Positions 18,616-27,052 are shown, counted from the stretch's first letter. The stretch: 64,000 nucleotides of DNA from Lachnospiraceae bacterium (GCA_910575445.1 CAJTFW010000002.1:418106-482105), one strand, 5' to 3'. The notes: generated by a model not told the origin, from the sequence alone. Numbers and translations are program-made.

Positions 18616-19659
18616 ATGACAAAGATAGAGATTATCTCTGGTTTTTTAGGAGCTGGTAAGACAACATTAATTAAGAAGATGTTAAAGGAAGTGTTTGCCG
18701 GTGAGAAGATTGTATTGATTGAAAATGAATTTGGTGAGATTGGGATTGATGGTGGCTTTTTAAAGGAGGCCGGTGTACAGATTACAGAGATGAATTCCGG
18801 CTGTATCTGTTGCTCTTTGGTTGGAGATTTTGGAACAGCATTAAAAGAGGTGATTGAGACCTATGCACCAGACCGTATCTTAATCGAGCCGTCAGGAGTT
18901 GGCAAGCTCTCGGATGTGACCAAAGCCGTACAGGGTGTGGCAGCACATGAGCCTGTAGAGCTTAACAGCTCTGTTACTGTTGTTGATGGCCAGAAATGCC
19001 GGATGTATATGAAAAATTTTGGTGAATTTTTTAACAATCAGGTAGAGCATGCAGGAACGATTGTCATCAGCAGGACACAGAAGATGACCGAAGAAAAGTT
19101 AGAAGCCTGTGTTAAGATGCTAAAAGAGAAAAATCCAAAGGCAAGTATTATCACAACTCCATGGGAGGAATTAAAAGGAGAACAGATTCTCTCTGCGATG
19201 CAGCACCAGGATTTGATTTTAAAAGAAGAATTAGAAGCACATCTGCATGAACATCATGAGCATGAGCATACACATCCTGATGATTGCACCTGTGGCTGTC
19301 ATGAGCATCATGACCACGAACATGCTCATGACCATCATCATGACCATGAACACCATCACGACCATCACCACCACCATGCCGACGAGATTTTCACCAGTTG
19401 GGGTCAGGAGACGCCTCATAAATACAGTGAAGAAGAACTTCGCAAGATTTTATCTGCTCTGTCTGATGACGACGACTGTGGTATTATTTTGCGTGCCAAG
19501 GGTATTGTGCCTTGTATTGATGGCACCTGGTTGCATTTTGATATGGTACCAGAAGAATATGAGATTCGCCGCGGTGAAGCAGACTATACAGGCCGGCTGT
19601 GTGTGATTGGCTCACATCTGAATGAAGAAGAACTTTCAAAGCTGTTTCAGCTTATCTAA
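18616..19659 (+). CDS. COG0523 (CobW-type) metal GTPase with His-rich loop
   Basis: G3E-family GTPase thought to insert or deliver zinc, cobalt or a related metal. 347 aa. Walker A GFLGAGKTTL is at residues 9-18, the metal motif GCICCS near 65-70, and a long His/Asp-rich stretch spans about 213-255 (dozens of His). The C-terminal CobW domain follows. ATG 18616 has aggaga 8 nt upstream. Paired with a second G3E GTPase 14 bp downstream. Metal specificity cannot be read from sequence. Confidence 0.88.
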   Translation: MTKIEIISGFLGAGKTTLIKKMLKEVFAGEKIVLIENEFGEIGIDGGFLKEAGVQITEMNSGCICCSLVGDFGTALKEVIETYAPDRILIEPSGVGKLSDVTKAVQGVAAHEPVELNSSVTVVDGQKCRMYMKNFGEFFNNQVEHAGTIVISRTQKMTEEKLEACVKMLKEKNPKASIITTPWEELKGEQILSAMQHQDLILKEELEAHLHEHHEHEHTHPDDCTCGCHEHHDHEHAHDHHHDHEHHHDHHHHHADEIFTSWGQETPHKYSEEELRKILSALSDDDDCGIILRAKGIVPCIDGTWLHFDMVPEEYEIRRGEADYTGRLCVIGSHLNEEELSKLFQLI

Positions 19660-19673
19660 TCTGAGGTGATAGT

Positions 19674-20615
19674 ATGACAAAAATTCCTGTATTTGTAATT
19701 CATGGATTTTTAGAGAGCGGTAAGACCACATTTGCATTAGAGACGCTAGAAGATGAGTATTTTTCTGGTGGAGAGCGCAACTTGATTATTGCCTGTGAGG
19801 AAGGTATGGAAGAATACGATGACGATGCGCTAAAAGCTGCCAATGCGACGCTGGTAATGCTAGAGGACAAAAGCGAGCTAAATGAGAAATTCCTAAGCGA
19901 ATGTCAGAAAAAATATAAGCCCACCCAGATTGTATTAGAATATAACTGTATGTGGGGTCTTGACTATCTGCGGGAGATGTATATGCCTGCAGGGTGGTTT
20001 GTGGCTCAGGTGATTACCACGGTAGATGCCTCTACCTTTGATGTCTATCTAAAAAATATGAAATCTCTTTTTATGGAGATGGCAAGGGATTCGGATTTGA
20101 TTATCTTTAATCGCTGTGAAGAAGATACGCCGGCAGCGACTTACAAGCGAAATATGCGCGCAGTCAATCCAAAGGCACAAGTGGTCTTTGAGAAAGAGGG
20201 CGGTATTGCATTGCAGTTTGAAGAGGAGATGCCATTTGATATCCATGCAGATGTAATTGAGATTGCAGATGCCGATTATGGTATCTGGTATATCGATGCG
20301 ATGGACCATCCTGAGAAATATGATGGCAAGACGCTTATCTTTACCGCAATGGCCTATGTGGGTAAACGTTTTCCAGAAGGATATTTTGTCCCTGGAAGGA
20401 TGGCAATGACTTGCTGTGCGGACGATACTGCATTTATTGGTTTTCTATGCAAATCTTCTTATGTCGACCGCCTCAAATCCAGGCAATGGTTGACGGTGAC
20501 TGCCAAAGCGCATGTAGAGAAAAGGGTAGAATACAACAATGAGAAAGGGATTGTACTTTATTCTGCCAGCCTAAAAAGCGGGAAAAAGCCAGAAGAAGAA
20601 CTGGTATATTTTTAA
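19674..20615 (+). CDS. Second G3E-type GTPase, partner of the CobW protein
   Basis: 313 aa with Walker A GFLESGKTTF at residues 11-20. The C-terminal part has EGYFVPGRMAMTCCADDTAF, a Cys pair motif also found in proteins linked to metal permeases (TIGR03943-like). The CxCC motif of ordinary COG0523 members is missing after the P-loop. It is in an operon with the His-rich COG0523 gene and probably shares its metal-handling role. Function inferred. Confidence 0.7.
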   Translation: MTKIPVFVIHGFLESGKTTFALETLEDEYFSGGERNLIIACEEGMEEYDDDALKAANATLVMLEDKSELNEKFLSECQKKYKPTQIVLEYNCMWGLDYLREMYMPAGWFVAQVITTVDASTFDVYLKNMKSLFMEMARDSDLIIFNRCEEDTPAATYKRNMRAVNPKAQVVFEKEGGIALQFEEEMPFDIHADVIEIADADYGIWYIDAMDHPEKYDGKTLIFTAMAYVGKRFPEGYFVPGRMAMTCCADDTAFIGFLCKSSYVDRLKSRQWLTVTAKAHVEKRVEYNNEKGIVLYSASLKSGKKPEEELVYF

Positions 20616-20641
20616 AAAATTGCATGAAAATAACACAGAGA

Positions 20642-20709
20642 AAGGGCCTTTATAACATGCGACCCCGTTCTCTGTCAAAGAGCAGGGGCGGCATGTTATG
20701 CGGCCCCTT
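20642..20709. terminator. Long hairpin between convergent genes
   Basis: An arm at 20642-20660 pairs with 20691-20709 over about 19 bp with small mismatches (taacatgc with gcatgtta, gggcc with ggccc). There is no strong T run, but its position between convergent genes fits a bidirectional terminator. Confidence 0.5.
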
Positions 20710-20721
20710 AAGACATTTGCT

Positions 20722-21042
20722 TTATTTTTCTGCAAATAGAACCTTCAGCAGATTGATTGCCAATGTCTTTTCTTCTGCTGTACGGTCATGCATAAGTTGA
20801 ACTAGGAGGTTCATACAGGTATCATCAGTAGCAATGACATAATCAGACAAAAGAAAATCAATGGTCACTCCCAGACGGTTCACTACCTTGGTTAACTTGT
20901 CCAGAGTAAGGCTCCTCTCGCCTCTCTCTATTTGGCCAATGTAAGCGGTGGATACTCCGACTTCTTCGGCCAGTTTTTCCTGGGTCAGATTCAGCCTCAG
21001 ACGTTCTTCACGTATTCTTTTTCCTAATGCATGATAATCCAT
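20722..21042 (-). CDS. XRE-family transcriptional regulator
   Basis: 106 aa. The HTH_3 domain is at residues 7-62 (LNLTQEKLAEEVGVSTAYIG), followed by a helical tail. Host-like base composition and divergent spacing indicate a host gene rather than part of the prophage. Its promoter shares a palindrome with a divergent rightward promoter, which suggests autoregulation. Confidence 0.85.
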   Translation of the reverse strand: MDYHALGKRIREERLRLNLTQEKLAEEVGVSTAYIGQIERGERSLTLDKLTKVVNRLGVTIDFLLSDYVIATDDTCMNLLVQLMHDRTAEEKTLAINLLKVLFAEK

Positions 21043-21133
21043 TTTCTTACTCCTTTCAAAAGAGGTTCTCTTATTAGATGATACTTTGAAATAGGTCCCT
21101 TTTAGAATCTACGGAAAGTGTTATTTATGATAC

Positions 21134-21175
21134 ATTGTAAAAATATTTGACTTTTTTGTCAAGCTGTTGTATGAT
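21134..21175. promoter_or_regulatory. Divergent overlapping promoters sharing a palindrome
   Basis: Rightward: TTGACT (21147-21152), 17 nt, TATGAT (21170-21175). Leftward, toward the XRE gene: TTGACA (21162-21157), 17 nt, TACAAT (21139-21134). The two -35 boxes form the palindrome ttgac-N6-gtcaa, a likely XRE operator. Before phage insertion the rightward promoter pointed at the tRNA-Leu genes. Confidence 0.5.
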
Positions 21176-21261
21176 TACAGCGATATTGTGGATTAACAGA
21201 CAGGCAAGATTCGACTTCTTAATAAATAGTATGTTTATAAGAATTCAAAATCTGACTTCTG

Positions 21262-21276
21262 TATTTGAAAAAAATT
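21262..21276 (+). repeat. Left copy of 15-bp direct repeat flanking the prophage
   Basis: TATTTGAAAAAAATT, identical to 55465-55479. It lies 6 nt outside the weak left inverted end. AT-rich, so chance is possible, but the spacing is the same on both sides. Confidence 0.6.
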
Positions 21277-21282
21277 GGTTCA

Positions 21283-21304
21283 TTGTAAAATAAGATGCGA
21301 CAAG
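21283..21304 (+). repeat. Candidate left inverted end of the phage
   Basis: Read inward, TTGTAAAATAAGATGCGACA matches the right end (55458 to 55437) at 14 of 22 positions, mainly the blocks TTGT, ATGC and ACAA. IS30-family ends often carry similar TTGT and TGCAACA blocks. Weak alone. It overlaps a 12-bp perfect hairpin (21287-21298 with 21321-21332). Confidence 0.35.
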
Positions 21305-21394
21305 GGAAATATACTCTAAAGCATCTTATTTTTAACAGAAAATAAGAGAGTGCTACAAGAGAATTAAAAAACTCTTGTGGGCACTCTTTTTTTA
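21287..21394 (+). terminator. Two terminator hairpins at the phage left end
   Basis: aaaataagatgc (21287-21298) pairs perfectly with gcatcttatttt (21321-21332). A second stem (21348-21361 with 21372-21386) is followed by eight T. Together they should block host transcription from entering the phage. Confidence 0.65.
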
Positions 21395-21426
21395 TTTCAC
21401 CAAAACTAGAAAGGAGATAAAAGGGC

Positions 21427-21609
21427 ATGAGGAAAGGAAATAGACGGCTGAACTTCACGGACCGCCAGACCATTGAGAGGATGCACGCAGCAGGGGTAAA
21501 GGTTTCTGCCATTGCGGATGAAGTGGGAGTGCATAGGGCAACTATCTACAATGAATTGAAACGAGGTGGGGAGCCTTACCGGGCAGAGGTAGCACAGAAA
21601 GCATTATAG
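21427..21609 (+). CDS. Orphan IS30-type HTH_38 DNA-binding protein
   Basis: 60 aa consisting almost only of the helix-turn-helix found at the N-terminus of IS30 transposases (VSAIADEVGVHRATIYNELK). It aligns along its length with residues 1-45 of the phage transposase at the other end (VTEVAAYLHVHRSTIYREMK). It could bind the phage ends as a regulator or competitor of transposition. First gene at the left end, with aaggaga upstream. Role inferred. Confidence 0.7.
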   Translation: MRKGNRRLNFTDRQTIERMHAAGVKVSAIADEVGVHRATIYNELKRGGEPYRAEVAQKAL

Positions 21610-21646
21610 GCCAGGCGGCAGCAGGGCAGGAAGCGAGGAACTTAAC

Positions 21647-22027
21647 ATGGACAAGAATATGGATTGGATTTATAGGACGGTGACAATGGACACGGACCTG
21701 GAAAAGACCCTGGAAGCGGTGGAAAAGGCCCTGGGCTTTAAATTATTCGTCTGGCAGAAAACATATATAGAACGTGGATATTTCAGACGGTACGGGGCAA
21801 CCACAGCCGAGATTTTACGGGAACTGTTAAATGTATCGGAAGCCCCATTGGATTATACAAGAAAACCATCAAGCAGGATGCAAAGTATTTACCGGGAGGA
21901 ATTAAAAGAGATAAAGAAAAAACTGGATGCCGCCGGAATCACCACACGTCCCGTTTTCTTTACCAGAAATGATAAAGAGCGGTACTTAATGAAGAAAGCA
22001 AGGCAGCAGGATAAAGAAGATGTATAG
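21647..22027 (+). CDS. Conserved phage protein of unknown function
   Basis: 126 aa, soluble, mixed charge. An early segment FKLFVWQKTYIERGYFRRYG and a basic C-terminal third suggest nucleic-acid contact, but no family is recognised. It starts after the recurrent gcgaggaacttaac ribosome-site cassette. Followed directly by the 271-bp non-coding repeat. Confidence 0.6.
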   Translation: MDKNMDWIYRTVTMDTDLEKTLEAVEKALGFKLFVWQKTYIERGYFRRYGATTAEILRELLNVSEAPLDYTRKPSSRMQSIYREELKEIKKKLDAAGITTRPVFFTRNDKERYLMKKARQQDKEDV

Positions 22028-22060
22028 CACCACCCAGGGCGGCCAACACCGCCCGGCAAC

Positions 22061-22331
22061 TAAAACGGCCATGCTGACCATGGGCGGCGTGAGGGTCCAA
22101 AGCCCCTACAAACTGTTGATGGGTTGCACTGGTGCAAAAAGTACCTACCAGGGGAAGCGTACACGCCTATTCTTCCCAGGTAGGCCGGGAACTAGAAAAC
22201 CATGCCACGCCCCGGTGAAGTTATCCGGCGTTTAAAAGGTTGTACGATAACACCCGGTATATTGCAAGCTGTCATCCTATAAAGCCGTAGGGCGTGATGC
22301 GGACGGATGGCCGCTTGCGGTATGCGAAATC
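22061..22331 (+). repeat. 271-bp non-coding repeat, left copy
   Basis: Almost identical (4 substitutions) to 53503-53773, in the same orientation. It contains apparent RNA helices: ctacc...gggaag with cttcc...ggtag (about 22147-22185) and ccgg around a 9-nt loop near 22212-22228. Each copy ends just before a small phage gene. No credible protein is encoded. Possibly a structured leader or small RNA, or a DNA site used twice. It accounts for most of the gap 22028-22347. Confidence 0.8.
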
Positions 22332-22347
22332 CAAAAAAGGGAAGCAG

Positions 22348-22587
22348 ATGGACAGAAAATATAATTTTCCAATAAAGAAGTGCCCAGGATGCGGCGGCAC
22401 CATGTTCACGGTAAGGCAGAGGATAAGCGGCAACGGGGAATATTATGTGGACATGGCAACGGGAGAGATTGAAAGCACGGAACTACATAGCGGATTGACA
22501 TATAGGAACACTGGAAAATATGCCGTCTGTACAGATTGCGGAAAAAGGCTTTTCAAGATAGATGACAGCCTTAACGTGATAGAATAG
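22348..22587 (+). CDS. Small zinc-ribbon-like phage protein
   Basis: 79 aa with two CxxC pairs (KKCPGCGGT near residue 10 and VCTDCGK near residue 61), a layout that usually binds one zinc. gggaag precedes ATG 22348. Translated directly downstream of the 271-bp repeat, which may act as its leader. Function unknown. Confidence 0.6.
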   Translation: MDRKYNFPIKKCPGCGGTMFTVRQRISGNGEYYVDMATGEIESTELHSGLTYRNTGKYAVCTDCGKRLFKIDDSLNVIE

Positions 22588-22627
22588 CCGCTTCCTTGGG
22601 CCAATAACAGAAAGCGAGGGTTTAAGC

Positions 22628-22846
22628 ATGAAAATCATGTTAAAAAGGGACACCGATTTGAAAGACCTTGAAACAAAGGTAAATGAAAACCTGGCCGCCC
22701 TGGAAGCAGACGGGGCGGAGATAATGGGAATTGAGCATGGAACGGAAACCTTGCCCGTCATCCGTGGAAAGGAGATTGCAGACTATAGGACTTCTTACAC
22801 GGTGATGATTGTCTACGAACCGTCCAGGCCGGGGGCGTTGAAATGA
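22628..22846 (+). CDS. Small protein resembling Cse60
   Basis: 72 aa. The pattern KDLETKVNENLAALEADGAE followed by YTVMIVYEP resembles Cse60-type small proteins (known from Bacillus sporulation and many phages; biochemical role unknown). Starts after the cassette agaaagcgaggg. Its stop overlaps the methyltransferase start (ATGA). Confidence 0.5.
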   Translation: MKIMLKRDTDLKDLETKVNENLAALEADGAEIMGIEHGTETLPVIRGKEIADYRTSYTVMIVYEPSRPGALK

Positions 22847-24254
22847 ACGCCGGGTTGACATTGGGAAGCCTTTTTGACGGGATAGCCGGGTTTCCCCTGG
22901 CAGCAGGGCGGCACGGCATCAAGACCGTATGGACAAGCGAGATAGAGCCGAACTGTATAGACATAGCAGGGCGGCATTTCCCGGATGCCGTGAACCTGGG
23001 GGACATTACCGGGATAAAAGGCGGAGAAATCCCCGTGGTGGATATTATCAGTTTCGGAAGCCCTTGCCAGGATTTAAGCGTGGCCGGGAAGCAGACGGGG
23101 CTTGACGGTTCCCGTTCCGGCCTATTCATGGAAGCCGTGCGGATTATACGGGAAATGAGGGAAAAGACAGATGGAGAATATCCAAAGTATATCATATGGG
23201 AAAATGTGGCCGGGGCTTTTTCAAGCAATAAGGGAGAGGATTTCCGCCGGGTCCTGGAAGAAATCACAGAAGCCAGTATTCCAATGCCTACAAGTGGGAA
23301 ATGGGCATCCGCCGGATTGGTTGGAATTGAGGAACCAGGGGGGGGGATTTGCGGACAGTCGCATGGCGGCAGCTTGACGCACAGTTTTGGGGAGTTCCCC
23401 AACGTAGAAAAAGAATCTACCTTGTCACAGATTTTAGAAATGGACGTGCCGGACAAATACTTTTTGAGTGCGAAAGCGTGTTGGGGTATTCTGTCACGGG
23501 CCGAGAAGAGGGAAAAGGAAGTTCCGACAATCCTAAAGATAGCCCTATTGGAGAGGATAGCGGAGGACTGGCAGAGGAACCAGGCGGACAAATGAAACTG
23601 GATTTCGGCAGGACGGCGGATAGGATTTACATAAACGCCAAGAAGAGCGTAACCCTTATGGGGAGGGCAGGGGGCGGAGGTGGAAAGACTGGCCTTTACT
23701 TGCCTCCCGTCTATACCATAGCCGGAAACGTCATTGGCCGGGATGCAAAGCACGGCGGAAACCAATTAGGGATAAACCAGGACGTTGCCCCAACGCTTAC
23801 AAGCACGGACCGGCACGCCGTAGCCTATACACAAAGCGGTTATGCGGAGTTCAAGGAGGGCGTGGGGACCATAAAAAAGAGCCGTGGGGCAGCAGGGGGA
23901 GGAAGTGAAACCCTTGCCGTGATAATTGAGCGGATTGCCGCAGCGGTAAAGTACCGGGTTCGCCGCCTTACGCCGCTTGAATGTGAACGCCTGGACGGGT
24001 TCCCGGACTATTGGACAAGGTACGGGGCATCCGGCAGGGAAATGTCAGACAATGCCCGTTACATGGCCCTGGGAAACAGTATTGCGGTCCCGTGTGCAGA
24101 GCGTGTATTTATCGGCATAATCAAAGCGGAAAGCGAGGGTGGAAACCATGGTGGTACGGGAGTTCCTGGAATTGATATGCAATTCGGACAATCTGATGAT
24201 TGTACGGGATGCGGAAAGCGAAGCAGGGCAGGAAACCATATACAAAGGGTATAA
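22843..24254 (+). pseudogene. C5-cytosine DNA methyltransferase split by a frameshift at a G9 tract
   Basis: Frame 1 (22843-23595) holds the SAM motif LGSLFDGIAGFPLAAG, the catalytic GSPCQDLSVAG and ENVAGAF. At 23338-23346 nine G residues occur; after them the rest of the enzyme (LDAQFWGVPQRRKRIYLV, then RRLTPLECERLDGFPD and ARYMALGNSIAV) is in another frame, open to 24254. One extra G (or two fewer) would rejoin them. It would protect phage DNA from host restriction. It may be phase-variable, inactive, or an artefact of sequencing. The last 107 nt overlap the next gene. Confidence 0.8.
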
Positions 24255-24447
24255 GGCATTGCTGACACATGACCCCGTAGCGGATGCCATTCTGGATGCC
24301 CAGGTGAAACGGTTTAGGGCATCCCCGGAAATCCGGCATAAGGAATGGAAAGACCGGGGACTGATGCCGCCAATGGAGCCGGAGAAAACGCCGGATTTCC
24401 GCTTTTCTGATTTGCAGATGACCCTATATTACAAAATCATCATTTAG
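24148..24447 (+). CDS. Hypothetical phage protein
   Basis: 99 aa; start chosen at ATG 24148 after the agcgagggtggaaacc cassette. No recognisable domain; acidic N-terminal half and a basic middle. Overlaps the end of the methyltransferase frame by 107 nt. Confidence 0.5.
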   Translation: MVVREFLELICNSDNLMIVRDAESEAGQETIYKGYKALLTHDPVADAILDAQVKRFRASPEIRHKEWKDRGLMPPMEPEKTPDFRFSDLQMTLYYKIII

Positions 24448-24459
24448 GAGGAATGAAAG

Positions 24460-24606
24460 ATGGCGGAAATGAAAGTAAAGGTGGAAATAACCGACTGGCC
24501 GGAGTTCAAGGAAAAGATTGCCAGGATAAAAAAGGTTATGCAGCGGCGTGCCTGGATAAACGGCCAGAGGGCCAGGAAAGCGAGGAAAAGAGGATGGACA
24601 GATTAA
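24460..24606 (+). CDS. Small basic phage protein
   Basis: 48 aa, MAEMKVKVEITDWPEFKEKI then a strongly Arg/Lys-rich tail. Preceded by aggagg. The stop overlaps the next gene start at 24594, which supports translation. Function unknown. Confidence 0.5.
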   Translation: MAEMKVKVEITDWPEFKEKIARIKKVMQRRAWINGQRARKARKRGWTD

Positions 24607-24932
24607 AGGCGGCGGAAGCAAATTATAAAAGCTATACGCCTATCAATGGAGTGGTGGAGCCGGATTTTCTGGAATATCTCAAAGAAACATTCCGAAAGTG
24701 GCAGCAGTACCACAAAGAGGGCGTGACGTTGGGCAGCCGTGAGATTGCGAAGCTGTCAAACATGGTGGCCGGGGCAAGGCTTAATTCCCGTTTTGGGTTT
24801 GAGAAACTGGCAAAGCGTTTCACGGAGGAAGAGGGGGAAGAGTGGTTCTCCCTGCTGATTTATAAGAACCGGGAAGAACTGGAAATTGATGCAGAGCCTT
24901 TATATTGTTTTGCATCCAGGATTCACAGATAG
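24594..24932 (+). CDS. Hypothetical phage protein
   Basis: 112 aa from ATG 24594 (MDRLKAAEANYKSY), with gaggaaaagagg upstream. Predicted helical and acidic. No family recognised. Overlaps the preceding small gene by 13 nt. Confidence 0.5.
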   Translation: MDRLKAAEANYKSYTPINGVVEPDFLEYLKETFRKWQQYHKEGVTLGSREIAKLSNMVAGARLNSRFGFEKLAKRFTEEEGEEWFSLLIYKNREELEIDAEPLYCFASRIHR

Positions 24933-24949
24933 AAAGAGAGGATAAGGGC

Positions 24950-25510
24950 ATGGGATTATTAGATGGATTCACAGGTGACGGCACCGTGGACATGAAGTAC
25001 ATGGAATTTTACAAACTTATGAGGGAAGCGGCAAAGGCGGAGTTAATGGAAAATGCGGCCAGGTGCAACGTGCCCCATGAGTATATCCGGGAAATGCTTA
25101 CCGGGAAGATGGAAGCCCCGGAGATTCTGCCGGAAACAGAAGTACACCCGGACTATGAGATTGAGAGCATGATTACTTCCGCCAGGCGTTTCTTGCGTAT
25201 GCTGCCGGATGAAGAGCGGTTGGAAAAGGGCGTGGAAACCTTAAAAAATATCGTGGAACTGGCAGAACGGGAACGGCTTAATGAAATCATCCTGGACAAT
25301 GCGGAAAAGTTAAAGGCCAGGGAAGCCGCCGGGGAAAAGAGGGTGCCGGAAACATGGAGTTGTGAAACGTGCTTCCACTACAGAAAGGGAAAGAAACTTC
25401 CTATCTGCGGAGGGTGCGAGGACGGGAGCAGATACACGCCTATGGATGCCGGGCAGCAGGACCAGGACACGGACGGGGAAAGGGAGGATGGAAGCCATGG
25501 CAATGAATGA
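24950..25510 (+). CDS. Hypothetical phage protein with C-terminal Cys cluster
   Basis: 186 aa from ATG 24950 (MGLLDGFTGDG). Helical middle; the C-terminal segment CETCFHYRKGKKLPICGGC has four Cys and could bind zinc. Overlaps the next gene by 14 nt. Function unknown. Confidence 0.5.
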   Translation: MGLLDGFTGDGTVDMKYMEFYKLMREAAKAELMENAARCNVPHEYIREMLTGKMEAPEILPETEVHPDYEIESMITSARRFLRMLPDEERLEKGVETLKNIVELAERERLNEIILDNAEKLKAREAAGEKRVPETWSCETCFHYRKGKKLPICGGCEDGSRYTPMDAGQQDQDTDGEREDGSHGNE

Positions 25511-25874
25511 GTTAAGGGCAGAGGTTGAAGCCGCCGCCCAGGCAGAACTGAACCGGGCAAACGAAAGGTTCCCTTTATTCAATAGCCGCCATGAGGGTTA
25601 CTCCGTGACCCTGGGGAAGATGGAGGAAGCCAAGGAAGCCCTGGACAATGCGGAATCTTCCCTTGCCGTGTTATGGGACGGCGTAAGAGGGAAAAAGATA
25701 GCTTGTTTCCTGGTGGAAGATGCAAAGCCAATGGCAATATACCGCCAGGCCGTGGATGCCGCTTGTGAAATGGTCCAGGTGGCGGCCATGCTGTTGAAAT
25801 ATGAAATGAGCCAGGCGGATGCAGACGGCCAGGCAGAAAGCGAGGGAAAAGACTATGGCGATTTATGCAGTTGA
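25497..25874 (+). CDS. Hypothetical helical phage protein
   Basis: 125 aa from ATG 25497, with gggagg 9 nt upstream. Rich in Ala and Glu, likely helical or coiled coil. No family recognised. Overlaps the HAD gene start by 20 nt. Confidence 0.5.
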   Translation: MAMNELRAEVEAAAQAELNRANERFPLFNSRHEGYSVTLGKMEEAKEALDNAESSLAVLWDGVRGKKIACFLVEDAKPMAIYRQAVDAACEMVQVAAMLLKYEMSQADADGQAESEGKDYGDLCS

Positions 25875-26220
25875 TTTTGACAATACACTGGCCGTTACCA
25901 GGTTCCCGGAAATCGTGGGACCAAAGGCAAAGGTTGTGGCGGCGGTGAAGATGCTGAAAGCCAACGGCCATAAAATCATCCTCTGGACAAGCAGAGCCGG
26001 AAAGGATTTGAAAGATGCCGTGGAATGGTGTACAGAGCAGGGCATTATCTTTGATGCAGTGAATGAGCCATTGCCGGAGCAGATGGACAGATGGGGGAAT
26101 GACACGAGAAAAGTTTATGCGGATTTCTACATAGACGATAAGGCAATGCCTATTGAAGCCCTGGAAAGCATCATGGACCGGGTTGTGGACATAGTGGAAG
26201 AATATAAGTTGCAGCAGTAG
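25855..26220 (+). CDS. HAD-superfamily hydrolase
   Basis: 121 aa. Motif I DFDNTL is at residues 6-11, motif II WTSR near 44-47, and the acidic motif YIDDKA near 90-95. This compact layout fits small cap-less HAD phosphatases. In phages such enzymes may act on nucleotides or polynucleotide ends; substrate unknown. Starts after the agaaagcgaggg cassette. Confidence 0.75.
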   Translation: MAIYAVDFDNTLAVTRFPEIVGPKAKVVAAVKMLKANGHKIILWTSRAGKDLKDAVEWCTEQGIIFDAVNEPLPEQMDRWGNDTRKVYADFYIDDKAMPIEALESIMDRVVDIVEEYKLQQ

Positions 26221-26236
26221 GGAGGAATGGGACGGG

Positions 26237-26452
26237 ATGATTAAACGTGTGATTGGTGCGCTGTATGGAATTTTCCTGGAAGAACCATTGGACCGCTTGC
26301 ATAACTGGCAACGCCGTTTTGAAAAGGAATATCTGAACTATTGCCGGACGGGATGCAGGGATTGCTACAAATGGAATGGCTATTGCCGTAGCCGGAAAGA
26401 GGGAACGCCATATAAGAAATTCCGCCGGAAATATCACGATATTGGCAAATAG
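26237..26452 (+). CDS. Small Cys-containing phage protein
   Basis: 71 aa, basic, with four Cys in YCRTGCRDCYKWNGYC, a possible zinc knuckle. No family recognised. Between the HAD gene and the next cassette-led gene. Confidence 0.45.
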   Translation: MIKRVIGALYGIFLEEPLDRLHNWQRRFEKEYLNYCRTGCRDCYKWNGYCRSRKEGTPYKKFRRKYHDIGK

Positions 26453-26476
26453 GAATCAGAAAGCGAGGAACTTAAC

Positions 26477-26815
26477 ATGGGAAACGCACTTGCGGTAATA
26501 TTGGGAGCCGTGGAACGGGAAAAGGCGGTGCCGTTCCTCTTCACTGGAAGCAGGAACCACCGGGGCATCCGCCCGGAACTGGCAGAGGTTAGGGAAGTAA
26601 AGGCAATGATGGCGGTCATTGACCGGGAACTGGAAAATTACAAGAGCCTGGCGGAACTGGATTTCCGGGCCGGGTATGTGGCCGGAAGAATCTATGAAAA
26701 GGAAGCCGCCGGGTGCATCACGCCGGGGCACAAGCAGGACCTTATAAATATTCTGTATACAAAATATGAAACCATCCGTGGTTTGGAATCCTGGGGTGCC
26801 GGATGCGGTTTGTGA
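26477..26815 (+). CDS. Hypothetical phage protein
   Basis: 112 aa, starting MGNALAVILGAVEREK, directly after the gcgaggaacttaac cassette. Likely helical. No family recognised. Its stop overlaps the next start by 13 nt. Confidence 0.5.
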   Translation: MGNALAVILGAVEREKAVPFLFTGSRNHRGIRPELAEVREVKAMMAVIDRELENYKSLAELDFRAGYVAGRIYEKEAAGCITPGHKQDLINILYTKYETIRGLESWGAGCGL

Positions 26816-27048
26816 TTGGCGGAATGAAGTATGACACGGACAAGATGGAACGGGTGGCAGCAGTAAGGAAATGGTATAAAAATGACAGCCCTTTAATGCG
26901 TGCGGTATTCCAGGGGCAAGAAGTAGGAAAAACGTATGATTGCGAGTTATGGAAATCTGAAAAAGGGAACTGGCTGTTGACCCATGAGGAAGATTTCCGA
27001 AGGACGTATGGTGAAGCGATAGAGGAAGAGGAAGCAAAGCCCTTTTGA
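26803..27048 (+). CDS. Hypothetical phage protein
   Basis: 81 aa, starting MRFVIGGMKYDTDKMERVAA. The pattern of a short beta-rich protein with YDCELWKSEKGNWLLTHEE recurs in Clostridial phages without known function. Ribosome site weak, so the start is uncertain. Confidence 0.45.
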   Translation: MRFVIGGMKYDTDKMERVAAVRKWYKNDSPLMRAVFQGQEVGKTYDCELWKSEKGNWLLTHEEDFRRTYGEAIEEEEAKPF

Positions 27049-27052
27049 TGCG

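Noticed and set aside
19231..19606. His/Met-rich ORFs on both strands
   Set aside because: Shadows of the His-rich loop of the COG0523 gene.
22061..22331. Group I or group II intron
   Set aside because: No recognisable catalytic core (no domain V-like hairpin, no P/Q/R/S elements), and no interrupted gene.
22020..22348. Short ORFs inside the 271-bp repeat
   Set aside because: No good ribosome site, composition unlike proteins, and the corresponding frame in the second copy has a different upstream context.
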